Positions 32,339 to 41,585 of a stretch of 49,897 nt of DNA are shown piece by piece (position 1 is the first letter of the stretch; each line of letters opens with the position of its first letter). A program made the translations under genes and the position numbers. The DNA lies in assembly GCA_032718475.1 (NCBI GenBank), contig JAUCBJ010004444.1:1-49897 (forward strand), given 5' to 3'. Under the pieces are notes generated by a model. It was not told where the DNA came from. It did not search any database and worked only from the letters and a program-made list of their open reading frames with translations. Origin of the DNA: Nemertoderma westbladi. Lineage: Eukaryota > Xenacoelomorpha > Nemertodermatida > Nemertodermatidae.

Positions 32339-34852
32339 ATGTCTTGGAAAGTTTTTGTTGTGATCGCTGCCGTGGCCAATGTTTTTCTGGTGGATAGCAT
32401 GGAAGTCTGCCATCGGATGGGCCAGAGCGAATCCTATCTATTGCCGCGACTTAACGAAGTCATTCGGTGTTCGACAGAATTCAATATGGTTCATAAAACA
32501 TTCGAAAAGGTTACCCTTTACGGAGCTAACAGAGTTAGGCAAATATTGCAAGGGATTCAATGTGAAATACAATCATTCGTAAAAGATGGAATATTAAGTT
32601 CGTTCACGAAAGTTTATGAGGAAGATAGGCTAGTGGCTACGGAATGGAATGAATTGAACTCGCGCGAGCTAACTAAATGCTTGGAATGGTGGGAGAAAAA
32701 GCAATGTGGCAGTCTGAAAATGTACCGCGATGATTACACTGGCGTGTACAGGTCTACCAATGAGGTTGAAGGATGTGGTTTCTTTGATCTTCTGTTCTCA
32801 GAGCAGTGTACCGGAGAAAAGGCAGTTAAATGCATCGTGCAAGAGGGCGATATTACAGTGACATCAGATTTCCAAAAGACCGAAATGCATTCTACCTTTG
32901 GGAGTATGCGAGGCTGTGATTTTAACGACATACATAGAAGGTGTAATACTACTACGGAAATGAATCCATCTACCGTTGCATGGTTGAGCCCACCACCTGT
33001 ATGTGATTGCAGGTTCAATGAGATTGGCAATGTGACTCTCTCCCTTGGTTTGACTACTGATGGAGTTTACTACGTTGATATCAAAAATACTACAGAGCGG
33101 ATTTCCCTGAAGCCATTGACACGGAAGATTAATAGTACCGAGTTTTGCAATGATTTGAGATGTATGTTGAATAAGATGTTTCAACACAACCATACAATCC
33201 ACAACAATTCATTTATAATTAATAAGATGTTTCCGCCGGATTTAGAAACGTTAACTAACTCAACTAACAGTACCCAAGCGTCTATACCAGATAGTAATAC
33301 AGCTGAGGTAGATGAATATATTGTAATACCAGAAAAAGGTTACGTTTTTAAGAAAAAACCAGAAATGGCATTAGGAATAATATCAGTAAAAAATAAACAT
33401 CTATCGGCTGTCAAGCAGTATCAGTGTGAAAGAAAACGAAACAATTACATTCTGAAATTAGTTATTGGTAAAATATTACCCAGTGAGTTATTCACCATGA
33501 TGCAAAGCCACTCTGTAAAAGGTTTAATTTTGGGTGGATCGGTGTCTGGAAAGCAATGTGTCCGAGCAGATAACCAGCACATTAAGGTCCGGTATAGTCT
33601 GAAAACTAAAGACATGAGATGTGTGGCAAGACCTTTGATAGAGTACTCTGTGGATGGGTACTGGAGGTTGGGTCAGCTCTCTCCAGATGGGTCCATACTG
33701 CCCCGGCCTGTATTCTATAGCCAAACTTGCAACCAGGATCTTATTACACATCACTATGATATTGATGGGAAGAAATACTCATTCGTGAATCGTTCCCTTG
33801 TAGACACTAGAAGCATTGAAGATAATCAGGTATACTTTATCCACACAGTCGTGCCGAACAATCCTAAAAAAGAAGATAAATTAGATAACATTGAACCTAT
33901 GTACAACCCTGCAACTTCAGATGTAGACAGACATGCAGGGGACGACTTGTATTCAATTATTATGCAAAGAGCTCTTGGGCTTAAATTCAAGAAACAAGTT
34001 GAATCCGCTGTGAGTGAGTTGTCTTGGGTTCGAGTCCCAACAGCAATGAGTGTCAAAGGGCTGTCCAGGACCGGCGATTTATTTAAGAGTCTCAACTGGG
34101 TGAGTTTCGTCGAAGGTGAAGAATGGATTGAGGAGATTATCCTTCATGATGAGATGTTCGATATCGCAAGAGTTCTTTCTAAAACCAACCGCAATATCCT
34201 ATTTCGATTTGCTATCTTTCTAAACTCGCCGACTAATCACGGGCTTCAAATCTGCATCAGTATATTCATAATGTTGATGATCTTATTCGCTTATTTAATG
34301 GGTACGATTATTGCATTATCATTGTTCGTGATATTTCTGAAAATGTTTTTCCTTTATTATCGGTTTTCTAAGCCGATTGTATTCCTAACGGATATAGTTG
34401 AATACTTAATGAGTAAATTTCAAGCCAATCAAATGGAAGAATCCCCAATACCCAATCCAAGAAAGAAAGATGAAACTGAGATAATATCAATTGGCGGAAA
34501 GGCAGATGGAACGGAGATAAAGTCAATTGGCGGAAAGGAATATGGAACTCAGATAAAGTCAATTGGCGGAAAGGAAGATGGAACTCAGATAAAGTCAATT
34601 GGCGGAAAAGAAGATGGGACTGAGATAAAGTCAATTGGCGGAAAGGAAGATGGGACTGAGATAGGGTCAATTGGCGGAAAGGAAGATGGGACTGAGATAA
34701 AGTCAATTGGCGGAAAGGAAGATGGGACTGAGATAAAGTCAATTGGCGGAAATGAAGATGGGACTGAGATGGGAATGAAAGAATCGCACAGTGGATCAAA
34801 AGGATTGACAGGATCACAAGATGGATTGGAGACGATCGATACTACAGCTTAG
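32339..34852 (+). CDS. Envelope-like type I membrane glycoprotein (837 residues)
   Basis: An uninterrupted single-exon frame. Residues 1-20 form a signal peptide (hydrophobic VFVVIAAVANVFLV, then a polar cleavage region). The ectodomain, about 21-635, is cysteine-rich and carries many Asn-x-Ser/Thr glycosylation sites, clustered between about residues 200 and 320. About 638-674 is strongly hydrophobic, long enough for a membrane anchor with an extra hydrophobic stretch. The tail after it holds eight 12-residue repeats (residues 711-806, consensus DGTEIKSIGGKE). This architecture is that of a viral or retroelement envelope protein, and class III-like glycoproteins captured from RNA viruses are known in invertebrate genomes. 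I could not assign a family. No gag, pol or LTR adjoins it; a TATA box and AATAAA frame it. The intact frame among decayed repeats suggests recent acquisition or selection. A cellular surface protein is the alternative. Confidence 0.75.
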   Translation: MSWKVFVVIAAVANVFLVDSMEVCHRMGQSESYLLPRLNEVIRCSTEFNMVHKTFEKVTLYGANRVRQILQGIQCEIQSFVKDGILSSFTKVYEEDRLVATEWNELNSRELTKCLEWWEKKQCGSLKMYRDDYTGVYRSTNEVEGCGFFDLLFSEQCTGEKAVKCIVQEGDITVTSDFQKTEMHSTFGSMRGCDFNDIHRRCNTTTEMNPSTVAWLSPPPVCDCRFNEIGNVTLSLGLTTDGVYYVDIKNTTERISLKPLTRKINSTEFCNDLRCMLNKMFQHNHTIHNNSFIINKMFPPDLETLTNSTNSTQASIPDSNTAEVDEYIVIPEKGYVFKKKPEMALGIISVKNKHLSAVKQYQCERKRNNYILKLVIGKILPSELFTMMQSHSVKGLILGGSVSGKQCVRADNQHIKVRYSLKTKDMRCVARPLIEYSVDGYWRLGQLSPDGSILPRPVFYSQTCNQDLITHHYDIDGKKYSFVNRSLVDTRSIEDNQVYFIHTVVPNNPKKEDKLDNIEPMYNPATSDVDRHAGDDLYSIIMQRALGLKFKKQVESAVSELSWVRVPTAMSVKGLSRTGDLFKSLNWVSFVEGEEWIEEIILHDEMFDIARVLSKTNRNILFRFAIFLNSPTNHGLQICISIFIMLMILFAYLMGTIIALSLFVIFLKMFFLYYRFSKPIVFLTDIVEYLMSKFQANQMEESPIPNPRKKDETEIISIGGKADGTEIKSIGGKEYGTQIKSIGGKEDGTQIKSIGGKEDGTEIKSIGGKEDGTEIGSIGGKEDGTEIKSIGGKEDGTEIKSIGGNEDGTEMGMKESHSGSKGLTGSQDGLETIDTTA
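34469..34756 (+). repeat. 36-bp in-frame coding repeats in the cytoplasmic tail
   Basis: Eight tandem 36-bp units encode the 12-residue repeat of the envelope-like protein. Most units differ only by single changes (K/G, E/Q, D/Y), so the expansion is recent. The length keeps the frame intact. Confidence 0.93.
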
Positions 34853-34865
34853 GAGCTTGTTCACT

Positions 34866-34871
34866 AATAAA
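34866..34871 (+). terminator. Poly(A) signal
   Basis: AATAAA lies 14 bases after the stop codon of the envelope-like gene. A second AATAAA is at 34,944-34,949. Both suit a very short 3' untranslated region. Confidence 0.5.
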
Positions 34872-35073
34872 CTGTGTTCTATATTCAAAAACTGGCATTG
34901 TGCATAAAAGTAACGTGATAAAGTATGATAAAGTAACGTATAAAATAAAGTAACGTATACAATTGTATAAACTTGAACAAGTTCAGTAAAATAGAGAATT
35001 AATATTTTTTTAGTTTTTTTAGTTTATTCGCGCATATTCGCGCCTCACCAGTCGAGCTGGCATTTAATTATTA

Positions 35074-35604
35074 TTATAATTGACAGTTAACAATTGACAC
35101 TTTGACACTTTTACCATGGTGTGAAGATAATATATGATCTATATATGAGTTTGTGTTGCTCGCAGCGCTGTGAAATGTATATGTGGGGCCAGAAAAGTTG
35201 TTATATGTGTCAACTGCAGCCAAATTGTTGTTAGAGCAAAATTTTATTAACTCTTTACCCCTCAAGGTAGGTGAAAACCGACATGACCTTGGACCATGAG
35301 CAATGCCAATATCTGAGTTTGTGTCCATTAACAAATAGGGAATGCAGTCTGGGTTTGTTTTGATAATTGATTCTACTCTATTCATAAGATCAATGTAAAT
35401 TTCTAGTGGTTTACCGGCATCAGGTACATAACCGCACAATATGAGAAGACGGCAGGAGGCATTAGCTGGTTTGAAAATTCCCCCAATGATGTCGTCATTG
35501 GATTCTATCTTTTGGACCAGGTTTAATTTAGACTTTTTTGCAAGTAGTGAAACACCACCAGCGCCACGGCGTTTGTTTGGATTATCCATTTTCTTTGAAA
35601 CCAA
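35074..35604 (-). pseudogene. Non-LTR retrotransposon endonuclease fragment
   Basis: The minus-strand frame encodes most of an exonuclease-endonuclease-phosphatase domain of the type found before the RT in non-LTR elements. It begins with a basic RRGAGGVSLLAKKSKLN segment, then LLILCGYVPD, the metal-site region LLMDTNSDI (where GDxN is usual), LIKFCSNNNLAAVDT and SYIDHILSS (the D-H motif). The final region is cut off, and no RT follows. Upstream on the same strand the frame continues (WLGSDYHCLSL) into a TAG just before the expected catalytic glutamate. The copy is thus truncated at both ends and inactive. It is unlike the RTE-like copies in the window, so it is a third non-LTR family. It is convergent with the envelope-like gene. 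Confidence 0.82.
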
Positions 35605-35770
35605 TGATAAACAATGGTAATCTGAGCCTAACCATTCCTAACCATTATCATAACAGTTTTCGTTCACTAGTTCCTTGTCTTTTATAATTTATAAATCAAT
35701 ACTTCTAACTATTAACGATTTATCTCTTTGAATGTAGTTCATTCATTTTATTTATATATAATGTAATAGA
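35605..35770. other. Short AT-rich spacer
   Basis: Apart from the upstream continuation of the endonuclease frame on the minus strand, nothing is recognised. Confidence 0.5.
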
Positions 35771-35798
35771 GCGACGCCACACCTTCGTGTGGCGTCGC
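35771..35798. repeat. GC-rich perfect hairpin
   Basis: GCGACGCCACAC, a CTTC loop and the exact complement GTGTGGCGTCGC: a 12-bp stem in otherwise AT-rich DNA. It is followed by GCGCAGCACGCG, similar to the GTGCTGCGCGAAG end of the long-TIR elements, so it may be a terminal structure of a related element. Confidence 0.85.
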
Positions 35799-36059
35799 GC
35801 AGCACGCGAACTTGAGCAAGTTCGAAACAAGTTCGATTTGATGTGTAGAGTCAAAAGTTTGAGAGGTATTTGCCCGTAACTTTAATAAAAAATATTGGAA
35901 CTTTTTCTTTAGTGCGCCAATACAAGATTTCGTGGAAAATGGTTAAAATCTTCAAAAGTTATTTACGAATGAATTTTTCATTACAGACGAAGAGACAGAC
36001 AGACAGACAGATGGACATGAAATGTTGCCCTATTTGCTAATTATAATTGAGCGCTAAGG

Positions 36060-36215
36060 CTCGCCCTGACTGCGTGGCTCGCCCCACAGTATGATAATGC
36101 TCTCCATAGCGAAAAATATCAACCGATCCTATTGGGGCTCGAACCCGGTACCTTGTCAGGGTATCCCGCGATAGTGGTGAGTGATGCTTAGGCTGGATAC
36201 CGAGCGGGGGTGATA
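36060..36215 (-). mobile_element. tRNA-like inverted-repeat unit, minus copy
   Basis: Reading the minus strand, a box-B-like GGGTTCGAGCCCCAATAGG is followed by TTGATATTTTTCGCTATGG and AGAGCATTATCATACTGTGG, the same right end as the copies at 38.0-38.2 and 39.0-39.1 kb. Immediately beyond the end lies GGGGCGAGCCACG, the start of the long-TIR element, as at 38,232. The left part is diverged. Confidence 0.8.
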
Positions 36216-36735
36216 ATGCTGAAAGCTCTAGTATTACGAATGCGGATGGAGATTTCCTAACGTGATGTTTGGTGAAAACTAACTGTGTTCGTCTTGATTT
36301 TCACATATATTCAAATAATAATATAAAAGTAAGTAATAGACAGTAACTAGTTAATGCCCCAAAATCCGGGCTCGCGTGCAGGCGATTATCAGAAAATAAG
36401 CCGGTAGTTAATAATGGTGGTTGTACCGCACCGTAACAACTTTGCGTGTAATATATTGACTAAGATATCAAGGCAACACCAAGGCATTTATTAGTGTACA
36501 CACAAGAAATACTATACTGTATGAAGGAAAGAGAATACAGCTGGTCTTGCCTGATTGGTCCAACCAAAGGCTTGTGATTGGCCCTGCTTGCCACTAATAA
36601 CATCCTTCCTTGGGTAACGATACAATAATTGGGGTTGGCATAGTGCCGTCCGCGTACGCCCTATGTACACTGGTTTCAAACTTCCGGTTATCATCAGCCG
36701 GATGTGTGTGTGTGGGGGGGTGTGTGTGTCTTTGA
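36216..36735. other. Unassigned region
   Basis: No gene recognised. A GT-rich microsatellite occurs at about 36,703-36,730. ACTTCCGGTTATCATCAGCCGG near 36,680 resembles, in reverse, the middle of the tRNA-like units. Confidence 0.5.
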
Positions 36736-36965
36736 CAACTGAGCTACCAGGACGGATGACGAATTTATTCGCTATGGAGTGTGCTATTATATTTTGGCCT
36801 TTTAATAATCACTCAAAGGAATGTACATCCGTCCTGGTAGCTCAGTTGTTAAAGACATACAAACCCGTCTTATTATAATGGGAAGTTTGATACCTATATA
36901 TCGGGTTCGAGCCTCAATAGGGTCTAAGTTGATATTTTTCGCATTGGAGAGCATTATTATATATA
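36736..36965 (+). mobile_element. tRNA-like unit with an inverted partner
   Basis: Box-A-like TAGCTCAGTTG at 36,838-36,848 and box-B-like GGTTCGAGCCT at 36,904-36,914 lie in a unit ending TTGATATTTTTCGCATTGG, AGAGCATTATTATAT. The 23 bases at 36,736-36,758 are the exact reverse complement of 36,826-36,848, so two heads face each other across 67 bp. The A-B spacing (66 bp) is too wide for a normal tRNA, so this is a tRNA-derived repeat. Confidence 0.78.
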
Positions 36966-37260
36966 TATACTATTATCTATTATCTATTATCTATCTTTTT
37001 CTATCTATAAATATCCTCTGTCTGTCTGTGAGTCTGTGAGTGTGTGAGTCTGTCCAAGCTATACGCTCCGACACACGAGCACCAATCTGAGCGAATGATA
37101 CATCGATCGAAAGCTCTCGTCCCGAGCACGTAAACTAACGCTATCTCGAGGCTTATTTTACGCTTATGCTTGCGTGAATGCGTATTTTGTATTTGCTGCA
37201 ACATGTTGTGCGACAAAATCTCAAAGTGATTCGAATATGATTTTTGGCAGTACAGGCCTG
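36966..37260 (+). mobile_element. Left-end fragment of the palindrome-bounded element family
   Basis: A CTAT/TCTA microsatellite, CTGTCTGTCTGTGAGTCTG, CCAAGCTATACGCTCCGACA and further on CTATCTCGAGGCTTATTTTACGC match the left part of the element at 39,847-41,625 (39,905 and 40,130 onward). The core repeats and right hairpin are absent. Confidence 0.75.
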
Positions 37261-37825
37261 GCAAAGCTGAGAGTTAGCTAGCAAGGCAGCTAGCTAGTTG
37301 CAGACCAATCATATCTTGAGGTGGCCTGCAGGCAGGCTGGGTTGGTTAAGTAGTAATCTCAATAAATAGGACCCAGCAGGAGAGTGGAGTGGAACTACTG
37401 TGATTGGTTCTTGACTTACATTGGTAAGAACAAGCAGTAAATCTTAGATTAGCTTTTTTCAGTTCACATGTTTATAATCATAAACACAAAATGATTCAAT
37501 TATTCCTTTTTGCAATGTACCGGATGGGTGCTAGCGAGGTAGGCCTAGCAGGCCTAGCAGTCCGTCATAATACAAGTTGGATCTTGACTCTGTTTGCGTG
37601 CATCTATATGATGCAGACCATCCTGAGCCCGTGAACATGAATTGTAAAGGCTATCTCGAGGCTGATTTTTTACACATTTACTTGATGCTTGCATGAATGC
37701 TTATTTGAGGTAAAATTGCATTATTCTGCAGTTGTTTTGTTATCGGACAAATTACTGGTCAGCAAGCAGGAAATTATAACAGCAGTTGCATCATCGTAAC
37801 CACTCTGTTCTAACTGACACGTTGC
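37261..37825. other. Mostly unassigned, with a diverged element fragment
   Basis: No gene. CTATCTCGAGGCTGATTTTTTAC and GCTTGCATGAATGC near 37,650-37,700 repeat the same family as 36,966-37,260. The rest is unassigned. Confidence 0.5.
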
Positions 37826-37960
37826 AGAAGAAATTCTACCTGACCATAGCTGCGTGTTGGGAGGACGCCGACCAGTTTGCGGTTCTTTCAGTCTGCCACT
37901 AGGAGGCGAAATGTCTGAAAGTGAAAATCTTATCCTATTTTGTTATTAATAATGATTTTT
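37826..37960. repeat. Single diverged core-repeat unit
   Basis: GTCTGCCACTAGGAGGCGAAATG followed by TGAAAGTGAAAATCTTATCC has the layout of one 148-bp core unit of the element at 39.8-41.6 kb, abutting the outer inverted repeat of the composite element. Confidence 0.7.
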
Positions 37961-38022
37961 AATAATAAGTGAATTGTTGTGGGGTGAGTGACGCGGTGAA
38001 TTAAATATACAATGTAAATAGG

Positions 38023-38233
38023 ACAATATGATAATGCTCTCCATAGCGAAACATTTGAGTGATTAGTTGGCCTAAATATGAGGTCCCACTCCATAGCGAA
38101 ATATTCATCCGGTCTGGTAGCTCAGTACACTCACCCGGCTGATGATAACCAGAAGTTTGAAACCTAGGTACCGGGTTCGAGCGCCAATAGGGCCGGTTGA
38201 TATTTTTCGCTATGGAGAGCATTATCATATTGT
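38023..38233 (+). mobile_element. tRNA-like unit bounded by 28-bp inverted repeats
   Basis: Ends ACAATATGATAATGCTCTCC and CATAGCGAAA are repeated in reverse at 38,206-38,233. Between them a second pair of CTCCATAGCGAAAT / TTTTCGCTATGGAG words occurs, as well as box-A-like TAGCTCAGTAC (38,118) and box-B-like GGTTCGAGCGCC (38,174). This resembles a SINE body with a Pol III promoter sitting inside a miniature inverted-repeat element. Confidence 0.8.
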
Positions 38234-38744
38234 GGGGCGAGCCACGAAGTTGGCGGAGCCTTAGCGAATTGACACTGTTAGGGGGTGGGTCAATTTATGC
38301 AAATAGTTGTCGTCGTCGTCGTCGTCGTCGTTGTCGTCGTCGTCGTCGTCGTTGTCGTCGTCGTCGTTACGATTTTGACATGCTAATAACTTTGTCGGAT
38401 TTAAAGCTGCCAAGTTGAAAATTTGTAGGTATCAATATGAGCAAAAGTTGAGATTTTTGAGAGACTTTCAGACACCATCAGTGCAATGGTCTCCCGCTAG
38501 AGGGCCACATGTCTAAACATTAAATGCCCTCCCATTTCTTTGCTTTTAATCCGTTTAAGCTGAAACTTGGCAGATATGTATTAGACCATTAGCTGTGACT
38601 TTCAAAGGAGGCGAATCCATCTGCAGTTCTCCAGTCTGCCGCTAGAGGGCCAACGTGACTATTTGCATAAATTGACCTACCCCCTAACAGTGTCAATTCG
38701 CTAAGGCTCTGCCAACTTCGTGCTGCGCGAAGTCCCCACTTCGT
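38232..38744. mobile_element. Long-TIR miniature element with GTC microsatellite
   Basis: Inverted arms of about 75-80 bp, with TTGGCGGAGCCTTAGCGAAT and GACACTGTTAGGGGGTGGGT in the left arm and their complements at about 38,655-38,730. The left arm leads into a GTC trinucleotide run (38,307-38,368). The centre holds two units of the 145-148 bp core, each with CCGCTAGAGGGC (38,494 and 38,639). No transposase. A second close copy is at 45,581-46,124 and an old one at 14,084. Confidence 0.88.
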
Positions 38745-38808
38745 GTCTTATTTACATTGTATATTGAATTCACCGCGTCACTCACCCCACAACAATTCAC
38801 TTATTATT

Positions 38809-38930
38809 ATTAATTAACAGCCTGGGCCAGGCATACGGGGTTACAGTGGTTTCTACAACACTGTATAATAGTTATTCTTTGAGGCATGGTTGCCATTTCT
38901 GGCAGAGCACGGGAATAACGAACTTGTACT
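38809..38930. other. Short unique spacer
   Basis: No feature recognised between the composite element and the next tRNA-like unit. Confidence 0.5.
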
Positions 38931-39130
38931 TTCCTTTGAGTGATTAGTTGGCCTAAATATTATCTCCCACTCCATAGCGAAATATTCATCCGGTCTGGTA
39001 GCTCAGTACACTCACCCGGCTGATGATAACCAGAAGTTTGAAACCTAGGTACCGGGTTCGAGCCCCAATAGGGCCGGTTGATATTTTTCGCTATGGAGAG
39101 CATTATCATATTGTCTTATTTACATTGTAT
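38931..39130 (+). mobile_element. tRNA-like unit, second close copy
   Basis: From CCTTTGAGTGATTAGTTGGC to AGAGCATTATCATATTG it is nearly identical to 38,050-38,233, with box-A-like TAGCTCAGTAC and box-B-like GGTTCGAGCCCC. Here it is followed by TCTTATTTACATTGTATATT, the inner part of the outer inverted arm of the composite element. The long-TIR element is missing from this position. Confidence 0.82.
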
Positions 39131-39640
39131 ATTTAATAATGATTTTTAGCTGATACTTAGGTCCTTTACACAATATGTTTATAATGTTTTTTTTTGCTGA
39201 TACCAAGCAGAGTATACTACACCGTAGGGTGTGTATTTGGGGAGACGATGACCAATCTACAGTTCCCCAGTCTGCCGCTATTAGGGGATGAAATGTCTGA
39301 AAGAGGAAACCTACAATTTTGTTGTTTATGAATGCTTTTTTGCTGATACTTGGCGCTTGGCAGAGGACTACTACACCATAGTCTTCGTGTTTGGGGAGGA
39401 CGCTAACCAGTGCATAATTATGCAGTCTGCCACTAGGGGGCGAAATGTCTGAAATTAAAACCTTCAATTTTAATACGATAGAGTTGCTGCAGTGACCTAC
39501 TGCACTATAGGTTATGTTTGCGAGCACGCTAACCACTACTCTGTAGTTATAACATACAGTTTTCCACTAAGGGGAAAATATTGCACACAGTTTAAACCTT
39601 TTCCAATTTTATTATTTGTAATCCATTGGAGGTGTTACTT
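39131..39640. repeat. Diverged core repeats
   Basis: Three to four decayed units of the core family: CTGCCGCTATTAGGGGATG near 39,275, CTGCCACTAGGGGGCGAAAT at 39,427 and TTTCCACTAAGGGG near 39,552. The minus-strand open frame across 39,120-39,536 is a by-product of these repeats and has no domain. Confidence 0.75.
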
Positions 39641-39846
39641 GGTAGGTATCTACTAGAACATAAAGCCTTATGTTTATTATTGTATGTAGCTGCAACTAAA
39701 ACGGGAACAGTCTGTTAGTCTTATGTAAAGTTTTGTTAGTTAATTAAGTAATTAAATTAAATTAATTAAATTTTTAAAAGTTAATTAATTTATTTATTTA
39801 TGTTTGATATTGTTCATTGATTGATTGACTGTATAGAAGCTTGTGA
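39641..39846. other. AT-rich spacer
   Basis: TTAATTAA-type low-complexity DNA; nothing else seen. Confidence 0.5.
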
Positions 39847-39956
39847 ACTAGAAAGCTTTCTAGTCTATATATCTATCTATCTATCTATATATATAAATAT
39901 GCATTGTCTGTCTGTGAGTCTGTCCAAGCTATACGCTCCGACACACGAGCACCAAT

Positions 39957-40051
39957 TCTAAGATTTTCGCTAAGGGATGTGTGACAGATATTGGGCGATA
40001 ATTATCAGGAATTGAGTCATTGCCTTTTTTGTAGACAGGGGTGACTGGGGC
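39957..40051 (-). pseudogene. Short reverse-transcriptase fragment inside the element
   Basis: Read on the minus strand, about 30 codons give TPVYKKGNDSIPDNYRPIS followed by a KIL-like sequence: the fingers motif of non-LTR reverse transcriptases (KKG..P.NYRPIS). Nothing else of the enzyme is present. It separates two copies of the CTGTC..CAAGCTATACG segment (39,905 and about 40,061), so it looks like a captured or inserted scrap. Confidence 0.72.
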
Positions 40052-40329
40052 GTGGTGTCTGTCTGTCTGTTCAAGCTATACGTTTCTACACACAAGTACG
40101 AATCTGAGCTCGCGATATGTACATCGAACAAAAGCTCTCGACGCGAGCATGTGCACTATCTCGAGTCTTATTTTACGCGTTTGTTTGCGTGAATGTACAT
40201 TTCGTGAATTCGGTACCGGTAGTGCAGTAGGCCTAGCAGTTCATACTGTCACTCTACACGTTGGGTCTCGACTCGACTCTATGCTACTTTATGATGCGCA
40301 TCTACGTGATGGGTGATGCTTTAGAAAGG

Positions 40330-41480
40330 TATCACCCTAACTCGTGGCAACGTAATACTCAGAGCCGTCTGAAGTTCCCCTGTCTGCCGCTAGAGGGCGA
40401 ATTGTCCGATAGTGAAAACCTGATCTCATTTGGTTGTTTTTAATGCTTTTGAGCTGAAACTTGGTAGCTATCTACTGCAGCCTAGGCTGTATATTTCCGG
40501 AGTCACTGAGTTGTCTACAGTTCCCTAGTCTACCGCTAGAGGGCTAAATGTCTGAAAGTTAACATCTTCTCCAACTTTATTATTTACAATCCGTTTAGAC
40601 TGAAACTTGGTAGGCATCTACTACAGCATAGGCTATATCTTTACTGAGTCGCGCAGAGTTGTCTACAGTTCCCGCGTCTGCCGCTAGAGGGCGAAATTTT
40701 TGAAAGTTAACATTTTCTCCAGCTTTGTTATTTACAATCGGTTTAGACTTAAACTTGGTAGGGATCTACTACAGCATAGGCTATATCTTTACTGAGTCGC
40801 GCAGAGTTGTCTACAGTTCCCGCGTCTGCCGCTAGAGGGCGAAATGTTTGAAAGTTAACATTTTCTCCAGCTTTGTTATTTACAATCCTTTTAGACTGAA
40901 ACTTGGTAGGCATCTACTACAGCATAGACTATATCTTTGCAGAGTCGTAGAGTCGTCTACAGTTCCACAGTCAGCCGCTAGAGGGCGAATTGTCGGATAG
41001 TGAAAACCTCATCCCATTTGGTTCTTTTTAATCCTTTTGAGCTGAAACTTGGCAGGTATCTACTACAGCATAGGCTGTATCTTTACGGAGTTGCAGAGTC
41101 CTATACAGTTCCCCCATCTGCCGCTAGAGGGTGAAATGTCTGAAAGTTAACATATTCTCCAACTTTGTTATTTACAATCGGTTTAGACTTAAACTTGGTA
41201 GGGATCTACTACAGCATAGGCTGTATCTTTACGGAGTCGCAGAGTCCTATACAGTTCCCCAGTCTACCGTTAGAAGGTGAAATGTCTGAATGTGAACATC
41301 TACACCAATTTTGTTATTTACAATCTGTTTAAGCTGAAACTTGACAGCCAGGCATTTTACTTCACCATAAACTCTATGTTTACATAACTGCAGCACCGTC
41401 TGCATTTCACCACTCCGCAGGGGTCTGAAAGTGAACATTTTCAGGAAATTTTGTTATTTACAATCTGCCTAAAGTTGAAA
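40330..41480. repeat. 146-148 bp tandem core repeats with one CTCF-like motif each
   Basis: Seven or more units. The motif CCGCTAGAGGGC (with small changes) begins at 40,387, 40,533, 40,681, 40,829, 40,975, 41,121 and 41,267: steps of 146, 148, 148, 146, 146 and 146. Each unit also carries ACTGAAACTTGGTAGG, CTACTACAGCATAGGCT and TGAAAGTTAACATTTTC. Confidence 0.93.
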
Positions 41481-41585
41481 CTTGACAGTTATCTCTTATG
41501 GGGGTGGTGTTTTATTTAATGATGGTGTCTGTTCCGTAAGCAGTTCTCCAATCTCCCACACATATTCATATATCATCTGACGTGC

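Larger units (their letters stand above)
37961..38808. mobile_element. Composite non-autonomous element with nested inverted repeats
   Basis: The outer arms 37,961-38,024 and 38,745-38,808 are inverted copies about 64 bp long (left arm begins AATAATAAGTGAATTGTTGT). Inside are two further inverted-repeat units placed end to end: a tRNA-like unit (38,023-38,233) and a long-TIR element with a GTC microsatellite (38,232-38,744). No protein is encoded; the arginine-rich frame through the GTC run is an artefact. It can be read as successive insertion of elements into one another, or as one composite that moves together, since the junction of the two inner units recurs at 36.09 kb. Confidence 0.8.

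Noticed and set aside
36838-36915. Functional tRNA genes
   Set aside because: Box-like words are present, but their spacing (56-66 bp) is too wide and I could not fit a cloverleaf with acceptor and anticodon stems.
38197-38418. Arginine-rich frame (also at 45,576-45,767)
   Set aside because: The arginines come from the GTC trinucleotide run inside the long-TIR element; no conserved protein is present.
39120-39536. 138-codon minus-strand frame
   Set aside because: It runs through diverged core repeats and inverted-arm sequence and shows no domain.
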